Assembly (NCBI RefSeq): GCF_047675955.1
Contig: NW_027327444.1
Coordinates: forward strand, 372,001 to 436,000
Direction: 5' to 3'
DNA from: Chlorocebus sabaeus
Lineage: Eukaryota; Chordata; Mammalia; Primates; Cercopithecidae
DNA: 64,000 nt
Shown here: positions 23,301 through 37,005 of the stretch, piece after piece
Layout of the letters: each line of letters opens with the position of its first letter
Numbering within the stretch: position 1 is the stretch's first letter
Translations under genes and position numbers: made by a program
Notes under the pieces: generated by a model
Seen by the model: the letters and a program-made list of their open reading frames with translations, nothing else
Databases searched by the model: none
Told to the model about the DNA's origin: nothing

Positions 23301-24602
23301 CCGTTCAAAACTGGAAAGAAGCTTTCTGAGAAACTGCTCTGTGTTCTGTTAATTCATCTCACGGAGATACATCTTTCCCTTCAAGAGGCCTTTTGCTAAG
23401 GCTGTTCTTATGGAATTGGCAAAGGGATATTTTGAAGCCCATAGAGGGCTATGGTGAAAAAGGAAATATCTTCCGTTGAAAACTGGAAAGAAGCTTTCTG
23501 AGAAACTGCTCTGTGTTCTCTGAATTCATCTCACAGAGTTACATCTTTCCCTTCAAGAAGCCTTTCGCTAAGGCTGTTCTTCTGGAATTGGCAAAGGGAT
23601 ATATGGAAGCCCATAGAGGGCTATGGTGAAAAAGGAAATATCTTCCGTTCAAAACTGGAAAGAAGCTTTCTGAGAAACTGCTCTGTGTTCTGTTAGTTCA
23701 TCTCACAGAGTTACATCTTTCCCTTCAAGAATCCTTTCGCTAAGGCTGTTCTTCTGGAATTGGCAAAGGGATATTTGGAAGCCCATAGAGGGCTAGGGTG
23801 AAAAAGGAAATATCTTCCGTTCAAAACTGGAAAGAAGCTTTCTGAGAAACTGCTCTGTGTTCTGTTAGTCCATCTCACAGAGTTACATCTTTCCCTTCAA
23901 GAAGCCTTTTGCTAAGGCTGTTCTACTGGAATTTGCAAAGGGATATTTGGAAGCCCATAGAGGGCTATGGTGAAAAAGGAAATATCTTCCGTTCAAAACT
24001 GGAAAGAAGCTTTCTGAGAAACTGCTCTGTGTTCTGTTAGTTCATCTCACAGAGTTACATCTTTCCCTTCAAGAAGCCTTTCGCTAAGGCTGTTCTTGTG
24101 GAACTGGCAAAGGGATATTTGGAAGCCCATAGAGGGCTATGGTGAGAAAGGAAATATCTTCCGTTCAAAACTGGAAAGAAGCATTCTGAGAAACTGCTCT
24201 GTGTTCTCTGAATTCATCTCACAGAGTTACATCTTTCCCTTCAAGAAGCCTTTCGCTAAGGCTGTTCTTGTGGAGCTGGCAAAGGGATATTTCGAAGCTC
24301 ATAGAGGGCTATGCTGAAAAAGGAAATATCTTCCGTTCAAAACTGGAAAGAAGCATTCTGAGAAACTGCTCTGTGTTCTCTGAATTCATCTCACAGAGTC
24401 ACATCTATCCCTTCAAGAAGCCTTTCGCTAAGGCTGTTCTTGTGGGACTGGAAAGGGATATTTGGAAGCCCATAGAGGGCTATGGTGAAAAAGAAAATAT
24501 CTTCCGTTCAAAACTGGAAAGAAGCTTTCTGAGAAACTGCTCTGTGTTCTTTAATTCATATCACAGAGCTACATCTTTCCCTTCAAGAAGCCTTTCGCTA
24601 AG
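20284..24602 (+). repeat. Tandem duplication D, copy 2
   Basis: Second copy of 15988-20306. Private changes noticed are CATAGACGGC near 21037 and CCGTTCTAAACTGG near 20896. The match ends where copy 1 has CTAAGACTG (20307) and copy 2 has CTAAGGCTG (24603). Confidence 0.92.
21407..21423 (+). other. Near-match to the CENP-B box core, copy 2
   Basis: Duplicate of the 17111 site at the block D offset of 4,296 bp, with the same 8-of-9 core match. Confidence 0.5.
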
Positions 24603-24837
24603 GCTGTTCTTGTGGAATTGGCAAAGTGATATTTGGAAGCCCATAAAGGGCTATGGTGAAAAAGGTAATATCTTCCGTTCAAAACTGGAAAGAAGCTTTC
24701 TGAGAAACTGTTCTCTGTTCTGTTAGTTCATCTCACAGAGTTACATCTTTCCCTTCAAGAAGCCTTTCGCTAAGGCTGTTCTTGTGGAACTGGCAAGGGG
24801 ATATTGGGAAGCCCTTAGAGGGCTATGGTGAAAAAGG
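24603..24837 (+). repeat. Junction segment between blocks D and C
   Basis: Contains the CATAAAGGGC / GGTAATATC and GGCAAGGGGATATTGGG markers but reads CAAAACTGG, not the CAAAACGGG of 17.1 kb, and the adjoining monomer has CCCTTCAAG, not CCCTTGAAG. In those respects it is closer to 930-1186 than to the nearer copy at 17.04-17.3 kb. Confidence 0.7.
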
Positions 24838-27800
24838 AAATATCTTCCGTTCAAAACTGGAAAGAAGATTTCTGAGAAACTGCTCTGTGTTCTCTGAATT
24901 CATCTCACAGAGTTACATCTTTCCCTTCAAGAAGCCTTTCGCCTAGGCTGTTCTTATGGAACTGGCAAAGGGATATTTGGAAGCCCATAGAGGGCTATGG
25001 TGAAAAAGGAAATATCTTCCTTTCAAAACTGGAAAGAAGCTTTCTGAGAAACTGCTCTGTGTTCTGTTAATTCATATCACAGAGCTACATCTTTCCCTTC
25101 AAGAAGCCTTTCGCTAAGGCTGTTCTTGCGGAATTGGCAAAGGGATATTTGGAAGCCCATAGAGGGCTATGGTGAAAAAGGAAATATCTTCCGTTCAAAA
25201 CTGGAAAGAAGCTTTCGGAGAAACTGCTCTGTGTTCTGTTAATTCATCTCACAGAGATACATCTTTCCCTTCAAGAGGCCTTTTGCTAAGGCTGTTCTTA
25301 TGGAATTGGCAAAGGGATATTTTGAAGCCCATAGAGGGCTATGGTGAAAAAGGAAATATCTTCCGTTCAAAACTGGAAAGAACCTTTCTGAGAAACTGCT
25401 CTGTGTTCTCTGAATTCATCTCACAGAGTTACATCTTTCCCTTCAAGAAGCCTTTCGCTAAGGCTGTTCTTGTGGAATTGGCAAAGGGATATTTGGAAGC
25501 CCATAGAGGGCTATGGTGAAAAAGGAAATATCTTCCGTTCAAAACTGGAAAGAAGATTTCTGAGAAACTTCTATGTGTTCCGTTAATTCATCTCACAGAG
25601 TTACATCTTTCCCTTCAAGAAGCCTTTCGCTAAGGCTGTTCTTGTGGAATTGGCAAAGGGATATTTGGAAGCCCATAGAGGGCTATGGTGAAAAAGGAAA
25701 TATCTTACGTTCAATACTGGAAAGAAGCTTTCTGAGAAACTGCTCTGTGTTCTCTGAATTCATCTCACAGAGTTACATCTTTCCCTTCATGAAGCCTTTC
25801 GCCTAGGCTGTTCTTCTGGAACTGTCAAAGGGATATTTGGAAGCCCATAGAGGGCTATGGTGAAAAAGGAAATATCTTCCGTTCAAAACTGGAAAGAAGC
25901 TTTCTGAGAAACTGCTCTGTGTTCTGTTAATTCATATCACAGAGCTACATCTTTCCCCTCACGAAGCCTTTCGCTAAGGCTGTTCTTGCGGAATTGGCAA
26001 AGGGATATTTGGAAGCCCATAGAGGGCTATGGTGAAAAAGGAAATATCTTCCGTTCAAAACTGGAAAGAAGCTTTCTGAGAAACTGCTCTGTGTTCTCTG
26101 AATTCATCTCACAGAGTTACATCTTTCCCTTCAAGAAGCCTTTCGCTAAGGCTGTTCTTCTGGAATTGGCAAAGGGATATTTGGAAGCCCATAGAGGGCT
26201 ATGGTGAAAAAGGAAATATCTTCCGTTCAAAACTGGAAAGAAGCTTTCTGAGAAACTGCTCTGTGTTCTGTTAGTTCATCTCACAGAGTTACGTCTTTCC
26301 CTTCAAGAAGCCTTTCGCTAAGGCTGTTCTTCTGGAATTGGCAAAGGGATATTTGGAAGCCCATAGAGGGCTATGGTGAAAAAGGAAATATCTTCCGTTC
26401 AAAACTGGAAAGAAGCTTTCTGAGAAACTGCTCTGTCTTCTGTTAATCCATCTCACAGAGTTACATCTTTCCCTTCAAGAAGCCTTTCGCTAAGGCTGTT
26501 CTTGTGGAATTGGCAAAGGGATATTTGGAAGCCCATAGAGGGCTATGGTGAAAAAGGAAATATCTTCCGTTCAAAACTGGAAAGAAGCTTTCTGAGAAAC
26601 TGCTCTGTGTTCTGTTAGTTCATCTCACAGAGTTACATCTTTCCCTTCAAGAAGCCTTTCGCTAACGCTGTTCTTGTGGAACTGGCAAAGGGATATTTGG
26701 AAGCCCATAGAGGGCTATGGTGAGAAAGGAAATATCTTCCGTTCAAAACTGGAAAGAAGCTTTCTGAGAAACTGCTCTGTGTTCTCTGAATTCATCTCAC
26801 AGAGTTACATCTTTCCCTTCAAGAAGCCTTTCGCCTAGGCTGTTCTTCTGGAACTGGCAAAGGGATATTTGGAAGCCCAAAGAGGGCTATGGTGAAAAAG
26901 GAAATATCTTCCGTTCAAAACTGGAAAGAAGCTTTCTGAGAAACTGCTCTGTGTTCTGTGAATTCATATCACAGAGCTACATCTTTACCTTCAAGAAGCC
27001 TTTCGCTAAGGCTGTTCTTGCGGAATTGGCAAAGGGATATTTGGAAGACCATAGAGGGCTATGGTGAAAAAGGAAATATCTTCCGTTCAAAACTGGAAAG
27101 AAGCTTTCTGAGAAACTGCTCTGTGTTCTGTTAATTCATCTCACGGAGATACATCTTTCCCTTCAAGAGGCCTTTTGCTAAGGCTGTTCTTATGGAATTG
27201 GCAAAGGGATATTTTGAAGCCCATAGAGGGCTATGGTGAAAAAGGAAATATCTTCCGTTGAAAACTGGAAAGAAGCTTTCTGAGAAACTGCTCTGTGTTC
27301 TCTGAATTCATCTCACAGAGTTACATCTTTCACTTCAAGAAGCCTTTCGCTAAGGCTGTTCTTCTGGAATTGGCAAAGGGATATTTGGAAGCCCATAGAG
27401 GGCTATGGTGAAAAAGGAAATATCTTCCGTTCTAAACTGGAAGGAAGCTTTCTGAGAAACTGTTCTGTGTTCTGTTAGTTCATCTCACAGAGTTACATCT
27501 TTCCCTACAAGAAGCCTTTCGCTAAGCCTGTTCTTGTGGAATTAGCAAAGGGATATTTGGAAGCCCTTAGAGGGCTATGGTGAAAAAGGAAATATCTTCC
27601 GTTCAAAACTGGAAAGAAGCTTTCTGAGAAACTGCTCTGTGTTCTCTGAATTCATCTCACAGAGTTACATCTTTCCCTTCAAGAAGCCTTTCGCCTAGGC
27701 TGTTCTTCTGGAACTGGCAAAGGGATATTTGGAAGCCCATAGAGGGCTATGGTGAAAAAGGAAATATCTTCCGTTCAAAACTGGAAAGAAGCTTTCTGAG

Positions 27801-30800
27801 AAACTGCTCTGTGTTCTGTGAATTCATATCACAGAGCTACATCTTTACCTTCAAGAAGCCTTTCGCTAAGACTGTTCTTGCGAATTGGCAAAGGGATATT
27901 TGGAAGCCCATAGAGGGCTATGGTGAAAAAGGAAATATCTTCCGTTCAAAACTGGAAAGAAGCTTTCTGAGAAACTGCTCTGTGTTGTGTTAATTCATCT
28001 CACGGAGATACATCTTTCCCTTCAAGAGGCCTTTTGCTAAGGCTGTTCTTATGGAATTGGCAAAGGGATATTTTGAAGCCCATAGAGGGCTATGGTGAAA
28101 AAGGAAATATCTTCCGTTGAAAACTGGAAAGAAGCTTTCTGAGAAACTGCTCTGTGTTCTCTGAATTCATCTCACACAGTTACATCTTTCCCTTCAAGAA
28201 GCCTTTCGCTAAGGCTGTTCTTCTGGAATTGGCAAAGGGATATTTGGAAGCCCATAGAGGGCTATGGTGAAAAACGAAATATCTTCCGTTCAAAACTGGA
28301 AAGAAGCTTTCTGAGAACCTGCTCTGTGTTCTGTTAGTTCATCTCACAGAGTTACATCTTTCCCTTCAAGAAGCCTTTCGCTAAGGCTGTTCTTCTGGAA
28401 TTTGCAAAGGGATATTTGGAAGCCCATAGAGGGCTAGGGTGAAAAAGGAAATATCTTCCGTTCAAAACTGGAAAGAAGCTTTCTGAGAAACTGCTCTGTG
28501 TTCTGTTAATCCATCTCACAGAGTTACATCTTTCCCTGCAAGAAGCCTTTCGCTAAGGCTGTTCTTGTGGAATTGGCAAAGGGATATTTGGAAGCCCATA
28601 GAGGGCTATGGTGAAAAAGGAAATATCTTCCGTTCAAAACTGGAAAGAAGCATTCTGAGAAACTGCTCTCTGTTCTCTGAATTCATCTCACAGAGTCACA
28701 TCTATCCCTTCAAGAAGCCTTTCGCTAAGGCTGTTCTTGTGGGACTGGAAAGGGATATTTGGAAGCCCATAGAGGGCTATGGTGAAAAAGAAAATATCTT
28801 CCGTTCAAAACTGGAAAGAAGCTTTCTGAGAAACTGCTCTGTGTTCTGTTAATTCATATCACAGAGCTACATCTTTCCCTTCAAGAAGCCTTTCGCTAAG
28901 GCTGTTCTTGTGGAATTGGCAAAGTGATATTTGGAAGCCCATAAAGGGCTATGGTGAAAAAGGTAATATCTTCCGTTCAAAACGGGAAAGAAGCTTTCTG
29001 AGAAACTGTTCTCTGTTCTGTTAGTTCATCTCACAGAGTTACATCTTTCCCTTCAAGAAGCCTTTCGCTAAGGCTGTTCTTGTGGAACTGGCAAGGGGAT
29101 ATTGGGAAGCCCTTAGAGGGCTATGGTGAAAAAGGAAATATCTTCCGTTCAAAACTGGAAAGAAGATTTCTGAGAAACTGCTCTGTGTTCTCTGAATTCA
29201 TCTCACAGAGTTACATCTTTCCCTTGAAGAAGCCTTTCGCCTAGGCTGTTCTTATGGAACTGGCAAAGGGATATTTGGAAGCCCATAGAGGGCTATGGTG
29301 AAAAAGGAAATATCTTCCTTTCAAAACTGGAAAGAAGCTTTCTGAGAAACTGCTCTGTGTTCTGTTAATTCATATCACAGAGCTACATCTTTCCCTTCAA
29401 GAAGCCTTTCGCTAAGGCTGTTCTTGCGGAATTGGCAAAGGGATATTTGGAAGCCCATAGAGGGCTATGGTGAAAAAGGAAATATCTTCCGTTCAAAACT
29501 GGAAAGAAGCTTTCGGAGAAACTGCTCTGTGTTCTGTTAATTCATCACACAGAGATACATCTTTCCCTTCAAGAGGCCTTTTGCTAAGGCTGTTCTTATG
29601 GAATTGGCAAAGGGATATTTTGAAACCCATAGAGGGCTATGGTGAAAAAGGAAATATCTTCCGTTCAAAACTGGAAAGAAGCTTTCTGAGAAACTGCTCT
29701 GTGCTCTCTGAATTCATCTCACAGAGTTACATCTTTCCCTTCAAGAAGCCTTTCGCTAAGGCTGTTCTTGTGGAATTGGCAAAGGGATATTTGGAAGCCC
29801 ATAGAGGGCTATGGTGAAAAAGGAAATATCTTCCGTTCAAAACTGGAAAGAAGCTTTCTGAGAAACTGCTCTGTGTTCTGTTAGTTCATCTCACAGAGTT
29901 ACATCTTTCCCTTCAAGAAGCCTTTCGCTAAGGCTGTTCTTCTGGAATTGGCAAAGGGATATTTGGAAGCCCATAGAGGGCTATGGTGAAAAAGGAAATA
30001 TCTTCCGTTCAAAACTGGAAAGAAGCTTTCTGAGAAACTGCTCTGTGTTCTGTTAGTTCATCTCACAGAGTTACATCTTTCCCTTCAAGAAGCCTTTCGC
30101 TAAGGCTGTTCTTCTGGAATTGGCAAAGGGATATTTGGAAGCCCATAGAGGGCTATGGTGAAAAAGGAAATATCTTCCGTTCAAAACTGGAAAGAAGCTT
30201 TCTGAGAAACTGCTCTGTCTTCTGTTAATCCATCTCACAGAGTTACATCTTTCCCTTCAAGAAGCCTATCGCTAAGGCTGTTCTTGTGGAATTGGCAAAG
30301 GGATATTTGGAAGCCCATAGAGGGCTATGGTGAAAAAGGAAATATCTTCCGTTCAAAACTGGAAAGAAGCTTTCTGAGAAACTGCTCTGTGTTCTGTTAG
30401 TTCATCTCACAGAGTTACATCTTTCCCTTCAAGAAGCCTTTCGCTAAGGCTGTTCTTGTGGAACTGGCAAAAGGATATTTGGAAGCCCATAGAGGGCTAT
30501 GGTGAGAAAGGAAATATCTTCCGTTCAAAACTGGAAAGAAGCTTTCTGAGAAACTGCTCTGTGTTCTCTGAATTCATCTCACAGAGTTACATCTTTCCCT
30601 TCAAGAAGCCTTTCGCCTAGGCTGTTCTTCTGGAACTGGCAAAGGGATATTTGGAAGCCCAAAGAGGGCTATGGTGAAAAAGGAAATATCTTCCGTTCAA
30701 AACTGGAAAGAAGCTTTCTGAGAAACTGCTCTGTGTTCTGTGAATTCATATCACAGAGCTACATCTTTACCTTCAAGAAGCCTTTCGCTAAGGCTGTTCT

Positions 30801-30890
30801 TGCGGAATTGGCAAAGGGATATTTGGAAGCCCATAGAGGGCTATGGTGAAAAAGGAAATATCTTCCGTTCAAAACTGGAAAGAAGCTTTC
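24838..30890 (+). repeat. Large duplicated block C, copy 2
   Basis: Second copy of 12978-19030. Private changes noticed are GCTAACGCTG at 26665, TTTCACTTC near 27331, CCCTACAAG near 27507, CCCTGCAAG near 28537 and GAAACCCAT near 29625. At 28081 and 28301 it carries the block D copy 2 bases, not those of copy 1. The match ends at TTTCTGAG (19031) versus TTTCGGAG (30891). Confidence 0.9.
28971..28987 (+). other. Near-match to the CENP-B box core, copy 3
   Basis: Third copy of TTCCGTTCAAAACGGGA, at the block C offset of 11,860 bp from 17111. Confidence 0.5.
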
Positions 30891-32021
30891 GGAGAAACTG
30901 TTCTGTGTTCTGTTAGTTCATCTCACAGAGTTACATCTTTCCCTTCAAGAAGCCTTTCGCTAAGGCTGTTCTTGTGGAATTAGCAAAGGGATATTTGGAA
31001 GCCCTTAGAGGGCTATGGTGAAAAAGGAAATATCTTCCGTTCAAAACTGGAAAGAAGCTTTGTGAGAAACTGTTCTGTGTTCTCTGAATTCATCTCACAG
31101 AGTTACATCTTTCCCTTCAAGAAGCCTTTCGCTAAGGCTGTTCTTGTGGAACTGGCAAAGGGATATTTCGAAGCTCATAGAGGGTTATGGTGAAAAAGGA
31201 AATATCTTCGGTTCAAAACTGGAAAGAAGCTTTCTGAGAAACTGCTCTGTGTTCTCTGAATTCATTTCACAGAGTTACATCTTTCCCTTCAAGAAGCCTT
31301 TCGCTAAGGCTGTTCTTGTGGAACTGGCAAAGGGATATTTGGAAGCCCTTAGAGGGCTATGGTGAAAAAGGAAATATCTTCCGTTCAAAACTGGAAAGAA
31401 GATTTCTGAGAAACTGCTCTGTGTTCTGTTAGTTCAACTCACTGTGTTACATCTTTCCCTACAAGAAGCCTTTCGCTAAGGCTGTTCTAGTGGAACTGGC
31501 AAAGGGATATTTGGAAACCCATAGAGGGCTATGGTGAAAAAGGAAATATCTTCCGTTCAATACTGGAAAGAAGCTTTCTGAGAAACTGCTCTGTGTTCTC
31601 TGAATTCATCTCACAGAGTTACATCTTTCCCTTCAAGAAGCCCTTCGCCTAGGCTGTTCTTCTGGAACTGTCAAAGGGATATTTGGAAGCCCATAGAGGG
31701 CTATGGTTAGAAAGGGAATATCTTCCGTTCAAAACTGGAAAGAAGCTTTCTGAGAAACTGCTCTGTGTTCTCTGAATTCATCTCACATAGTTACATCTTT
31801 CCCTTCAAGAAGCCTTTCGCTAAGGCTGTTCTTTTGGAACTGGCAAAGGGATATTTGGAAACCCATAGAGGGCTATGGTGAAAAAGGAAATATCTTCCGT
31901 TCAAAACTGGAAAGAAGCTTTCTGAGAAACTGCTCTGTGTTCTCTGAATTCATCTCACAGAGTTACATCTTTCCCTTCAAGAAGCCTTTCGCTAAGGCTG
32001 TTCTTCTGGAACTGGCAAAGC
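30891..32021 (+). repeat. Segment related to 2.05-2.85 kb and to 33.9-34.4 kb
   Basis: An ordered set of markers (GGAATTAGC, GAAGCTTTGTGAG, TTCGAAGCTC with CTTCGGTTC, GTTCAACTCAC with CCCTACAAG and CTAGTGGAAC, GGAAACCC, TTCAATACTGG) recurs as at 2055-2830, and partly at 33894-34440, 16 monomers downstream. The copy at 31441 reads CACTGTGTTAC in place of CACAGAGTTAC. About 31.7-32.02 kb are ordinary monomers with no close partner that I could identify. Confidence 0.72.
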
Positions 32022-35000
32022 GATATTTGGAAGCCCATAGAGGGCTATGGTGAAAAAGGAAATATCTTCCGTTCAAAACTGGAAAGAATCTTTCTGAGAA
32101 ACTGCTCTGTGTTCTCTGAATTCTTCTCACAGAGTTACATCTTTAACTTCAAGAAGCCATTCGCTAAGGCTGTTCTTGTGGAACTGGCAAAGGGATATTT
32201 GGAACCCCATAGAGGGCTATGGTGAAAAAGGAAATATCTTCCGTTCAAAACTGGAAAGAAGCTTTCCTAGAAACTGCTCTGTGTTCTGTTAGTTCATCTC
32301 ACAGAGTTACGTCTTTCCCTTCAAGAAGCCGTTCGCTAAGGCTGTTCTTGTGGAACTGGCAAAGGGATATTTGGAAGCCCATAGAGGGCTATGGTGGAAA
32401 AGGAAATATCTTCCGTTCAAAACTGGAAAGAAACTTTCTGTGAAACTGCTCTGTGTTCTCTGAATTCATCTCACAGAGTTACATCTTTCCCTTCAAGAAG
32501 CCTTTCGCTGAGTCTGTTCTTGTGGAACTGGCAAGGGATATATCGAAGCTCATAGAGGGCTATGGTGAAAAAGTAAATATCTTCCGTTCAAAACTGGAAA
32601 GAAGCTTTCTGAGAAACTGCTCCGTGTTCTCTGAATTCATCTCACAGAGTTACATCTATCCCTTCAAGAAGCCTTTCGCTAAGGCTGTTCTTGTGGGACT
32701 GGCAAAGGGATATTTGGAAGCCCATAGAGGGCTAGGGTGAAAACGGAAATATCTTCCGTTCAAAACTGGAAAGAAGCTTTCTGAGAAACTGCTCTGTGTT
32801 CTGTTAATCCATCTCACAGAGTTACATCTTTCCCTTCAAGAAGCCTTTCGCTAAGGCTGTTCTTGTGGAATTGGCAAAGGGATATTGGAAACCCATAGAG
32901 GGCTATGGTGAGAAAGGAAATATCTTCCGTTCAAAACTGGAAAGAAGCTTTCTGAGAAACTGCTCTGTGTTCTCTGAATTCATCTCACAGAGTTTCATCT
33001 TTCCCTTCAAGTAGCCTTTCACTAAGGCTGTTCTTGTGGAACTGGCAAAGGGATATTTGGAAGCCCATAGAGGGCTATGGTGAAAAAGGAAATATCTTCC
33101 GTTCAAAACTGGAAAGAAGCTTTCTGAGAAACTGCTCTGTGTTCTCTGAATTCATCTCACAGAGTTACATCTTTCCCTTCAAGAAGCCTTTCGCTAAGGC
33201 TGTTCTTCTGGAATTGGCAAAGGGATATTTGGAAGCCCATAGAGGGCTATGGTGAAAAAGGAAATATCTTCCGTTCAAAACTGGAAAGAAGCTTTCTGAG
33301 AAACTATTCTGTGTTCTGTTAGTTCATCTCACAGAGTTACATCTTTCCCTGCAAGAAGCCTTTCGCTAAGGCTGTTCTTGTGGAATTAGCAAAGGGATAT
33401 TTGGAAGCCCTTAGAGGGCTATGGTGAAAAAGGAAATATCTTCCGTTCAAAACTGGAAAGAAGCTTTCTGAGAAACTGCTCTGTGTTCTCTGAATTCATC
33501 TCACAGAGTTACATCTTTCCCTTCAAGAAGCCTTTCGCTAAGGCTGTTCTTGTGGAACTGGCAAAGGGATATTTCGAAGCTCATAGGGGGCTATGCTGAA
33601 AAAGAAAATATCTTCCGTTCAAAACTGGAAAGAAGCATTCTGAGAAACTGCTCTGTGTTCTCTGAATTCATCTCACAGAGTCACATCTATCCCTTCAAGA
33701 AGCCTTTCGCTAAGGCTGTTCTTGTGGGACTGGCAAAGGGATATTTGGAAGCCCATAGAGGGCTATGGTGAAAAAGAAAATATCTTCCGTTCAAAACTGG
33801 AAAGAAGCTTTCTGAGAAACTGCTCTGTGTTCTGTTAATTCATATCACAGAGCTACATCTTTCCCTTCAAGAAGCCTTTCGCTAAGGCTGTTCTTGTGGA
33901 ACTGGCAAAGGGATATTTCGAAGCTCATAGAGGACTATGGTGAAAAAGGAAATATCTTCGGTTCAAAACTGGAAAGAAGCTTTCTGAGAAACTGCTCTGT
34001 GTTCTCTGAATTCATTTCACAGAGTTACATCTTTCCCTTCAAGAAGCCTTTCGCTAAGGCTGTTCTTGTGGAACTGGCAAAGGGATATTTGGAAGCCCTT
34101 AGAGGGCTAGGGTGAAAAAGGAAATATCTTCCGTTCAAAACTGGAAAGAAGATTTCTGAGAAACTGCTCTGTGTTCTGTTAGTTCAACTCACAGAGTTAC
34201 ATCTTTCCCTACAAGAAGCCTTTCGCTAAGGCTGTTCTAGTGGAACTGGCAAAGGGATATTTGGAAACACATAGAGGGCTATGGTGAAAAAGGAAATATC
34301 TTCCGTTCAATACTGGAAAGAAGCTTTCTGAGAAACTGCTCTGTGTTCTCTGAATTCATCTCACCGAGTTACATCTTTCCCTTCAAGAAGCCTTTCGCCT
34401 AGGCTGTTCTTCTGGAACTGTCAAAGGGATATTTGGAAGCCCATAGAGGGCTATGGTGAAAAAGGTAATATCTTCCGTTCAAAACTGGAAAGAAGCTTTC
34501 TGAGAAACTGCTCTGTGTTCTCTGAAATCATCTCACAGAGTTACCTCTATCCCTCCAAGAAGCCTTTCGCTAAGGCTATTCTTGTGGGACTGTCAAAGGG
34601 ATATTTGGAAGCCCATAGAGGTCTATGGTGAAAAAGAAAATATATTCCGTTCAAAACTGGAAAGAAGCTTTCTGAGAAACTGCTCTGTGTTCTGTTAATT
34701 CATATAACAGAGCTACATCTTTCCCTTCAAGAAGCCTTTCGCTAAGGCTGTTCTTGTGGAACTGGCAAAGGGATATTTGGAAGCCCTAAGAGGGCTATGG
34801 TGAAAAAGGAAATAACTTCCGTTCAAAACTGGAAAGAAGATTTCTGAGAAACTGCTCTGTGTTCTGTTAGTTCATCTCACAGAGTTACATCTTTCCCTAC
34901 AAGAAGCCTTTCGCTAAGGCTGTTCTAGTGGAACTGGCAAAGGGATATTTGGAAACCCATAGAGGGCTATGGTGAAAAAGGAAATATCTTCCGTTCAAAA

Positions 35001-36833
35001 CTGGAAAGAAGCTTTCTGAGAAACTGCTCTGTGTTCTGTTAGTTCATCTCACACAGTTACATCTTTCCCTTCAAGAAGCCTTTCCTTAAGGCTGTTCTTG
35101 TGGAACTGGCAAAGGGATATATGGAAGCCCTTAGAGGGCTATGGTTAGAAAGGAAATATCTTCCGTTCAAAACTGGAAAAAAACTTTCTGTGAAACTGCT
35201 CTGTGTTCTCTGAATTCATCTCACAGAGTTACATCTTTCCCTTCAAGAAGCCTTTCGCTGAGTCTGTTCTTGTGGAACTGGCAAGGGATATATCGAAGCT
35301 CATAGAGGGCTATGGTGAAAAAGTAAATATCTTCCGTTCAAAACTGGAAAGAAGCTTTCTGAGAAACTGCTCCGTGTTCTCTGAATTCATCTCACAGAGT
35401 TACATCTATCCCTTCAAGAAGCCTTTCGCTAAGGCTGTTCTTGTGGGACTGGCAAAGGGATATTTGGAAGCCCATAGAGGGCTAGGGTGAAAAAGAAAAT
35501 ATCTTCCGTTCAAAACTGGAAAGAAGCTTTCTGAGAAACTGCTCTGTGTTCTGTTAGTTCATCTCACAGAGTTACATCTTTCCCTTCAAGAAGCCTTTCG
35601 CTAAGGCTGTTCTTGTGGAATTAGCAAAGGGATATTTGGAAGCCCTTAGAGGGCTATGGTGAAAAAGGAAATATCTTCCGTTGAAAACTGGAAAGAAGCT
35701 TTCTGAGAAACGGCTCTGTGTTCTCTGAATTCATCTCACAGAGTTACATCTTTCCTTTCAAGAAGCCTTTCGCTAAGGCTGTTCTTGTGGAACTGGCAAA
35801 GGGATATTTCGAAGCTCATAGAGGGCTATGCTGAAAAAGAAAATATCTTCGGTTCAAAACTGGAAAGAAGCATTCTGAGAAACTGCTCTGTGTTCTCTGA
35901 ATTCATCTCACAGAGTCACATTTATCCCTTCAAGAAGCCTTTCGCTAAGGCTGTTCTTGTGGGACTGGCAAAGGGATATTTGGAAGCCCATAGAGGGCTA
36001 TGGTGAAAAAGAAAATATCTTCCGTTCAAAACTGGAAAGAAGCTTTCTGAGAAACTGCTCTGTGTTCTGTTAATTCATATCACAGAGCTACATCTTTCCC
36101 TTCAAGAAGCCTTTCGCTAAGGCTGTTCTTGTGGAATTGGCAAAGTGATATTTGGAAGCCCATAAAGGGCTATGGTGAAAAAGGTAATATCTTCCGTTCA
36201 AAACTGGAAAGAAGCTTTCTGAGAAACTGTTCTGTGTTCTGTTAGTTCATCTCACAGAGTTACATCTTTCCCTTCAAGAAGCCTTTCGCTAAGGCTGTTC
36301 TTGTGGAACTGGCAAGGGGATATTGGGAAGCACTTAGAGGGCTATGGTGAAAAAGGAAATATCTTCCGTTCAAAACTGGAAAGAAGATTTCTGAGAAACT
36401 GCTCTGTGTTCTGTTAGTTCATCTCACAGAGTTACATCTTTCCCTACAAGAAGCCTTTCGCTAAGGCTGTTCTAGTGGAACTGGCAAAGGGATATTTGGA
36501 AACCCATAGAGGGCTATGGTGAAAAAGGAAATACCTTCCGTTCAATACTGGAAAGAAGCTTTCTGAGAAACTGCTCTGTGTTCTCTGAATTCATCTCACA
36601 GAGTTACAACTTTCCCTTCAAGAAGCCTTTCGCTAAGGCTGTTCTTGTGGAATTGGCAAAGGGATATTTGGAAGCCCTTAGAGGGCTATGGTGAGAAAGG
36701 AAATATCTTCCGTTCAAAACTGGAAAGAAGCTTTCTGAGAAACTGCTCTGTGTTCTCTGAATTCATCTCACAGAGTTACATCTTTCCATTCAAGAAGCCT
36801 TTCGCTAAGGCTGTTCTTGTGGAACTGGCAAAG

Positions 36834-37005
36834 GGATATTTGGAAGCCCATAGAGGGCTATGGTGAAAAAGGAAATATCTCCCGTTCAAAACTGGAAAGA
36901 AGCTTTCTGAGAAACTGCTCTGTGTTCTCTGAATTCATCTCACACAGTTACATCTTTCCCTTCAAGAAGCCTTTCGCTAAGGCTGTTCTTGTGGAATTGG
37001 CAAAG
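36834..37005 (+). repeat. Single monomer present in E copy 1, absent from copy 2
   Basis: At 49730/49731 copy 2 joins GGAACTGGCAAAG directly to TGATATTTGG, whereas copy 1 has a further 172 bp containing ATCTCCCG and CTCACACAGTTAC. The breakpoints lie within the shared TGGCAAAG, as expected for unequal exchange between adjacent monomers. Confidence 0.88.

Noticed and set aside
24268..24726. Open reading frame of 152 codons, the longest in the window, and dozens of similar 60-125-codon frames
   Set aside because: They are translations of the satellite itself. Since 172 leaves remainder 1 on division by 3, frames cycle through the monomer, and single-base variants decide how long one stays open. 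The same peptides recur in every block; there is no conserved start context, splice signal or unique sequence.
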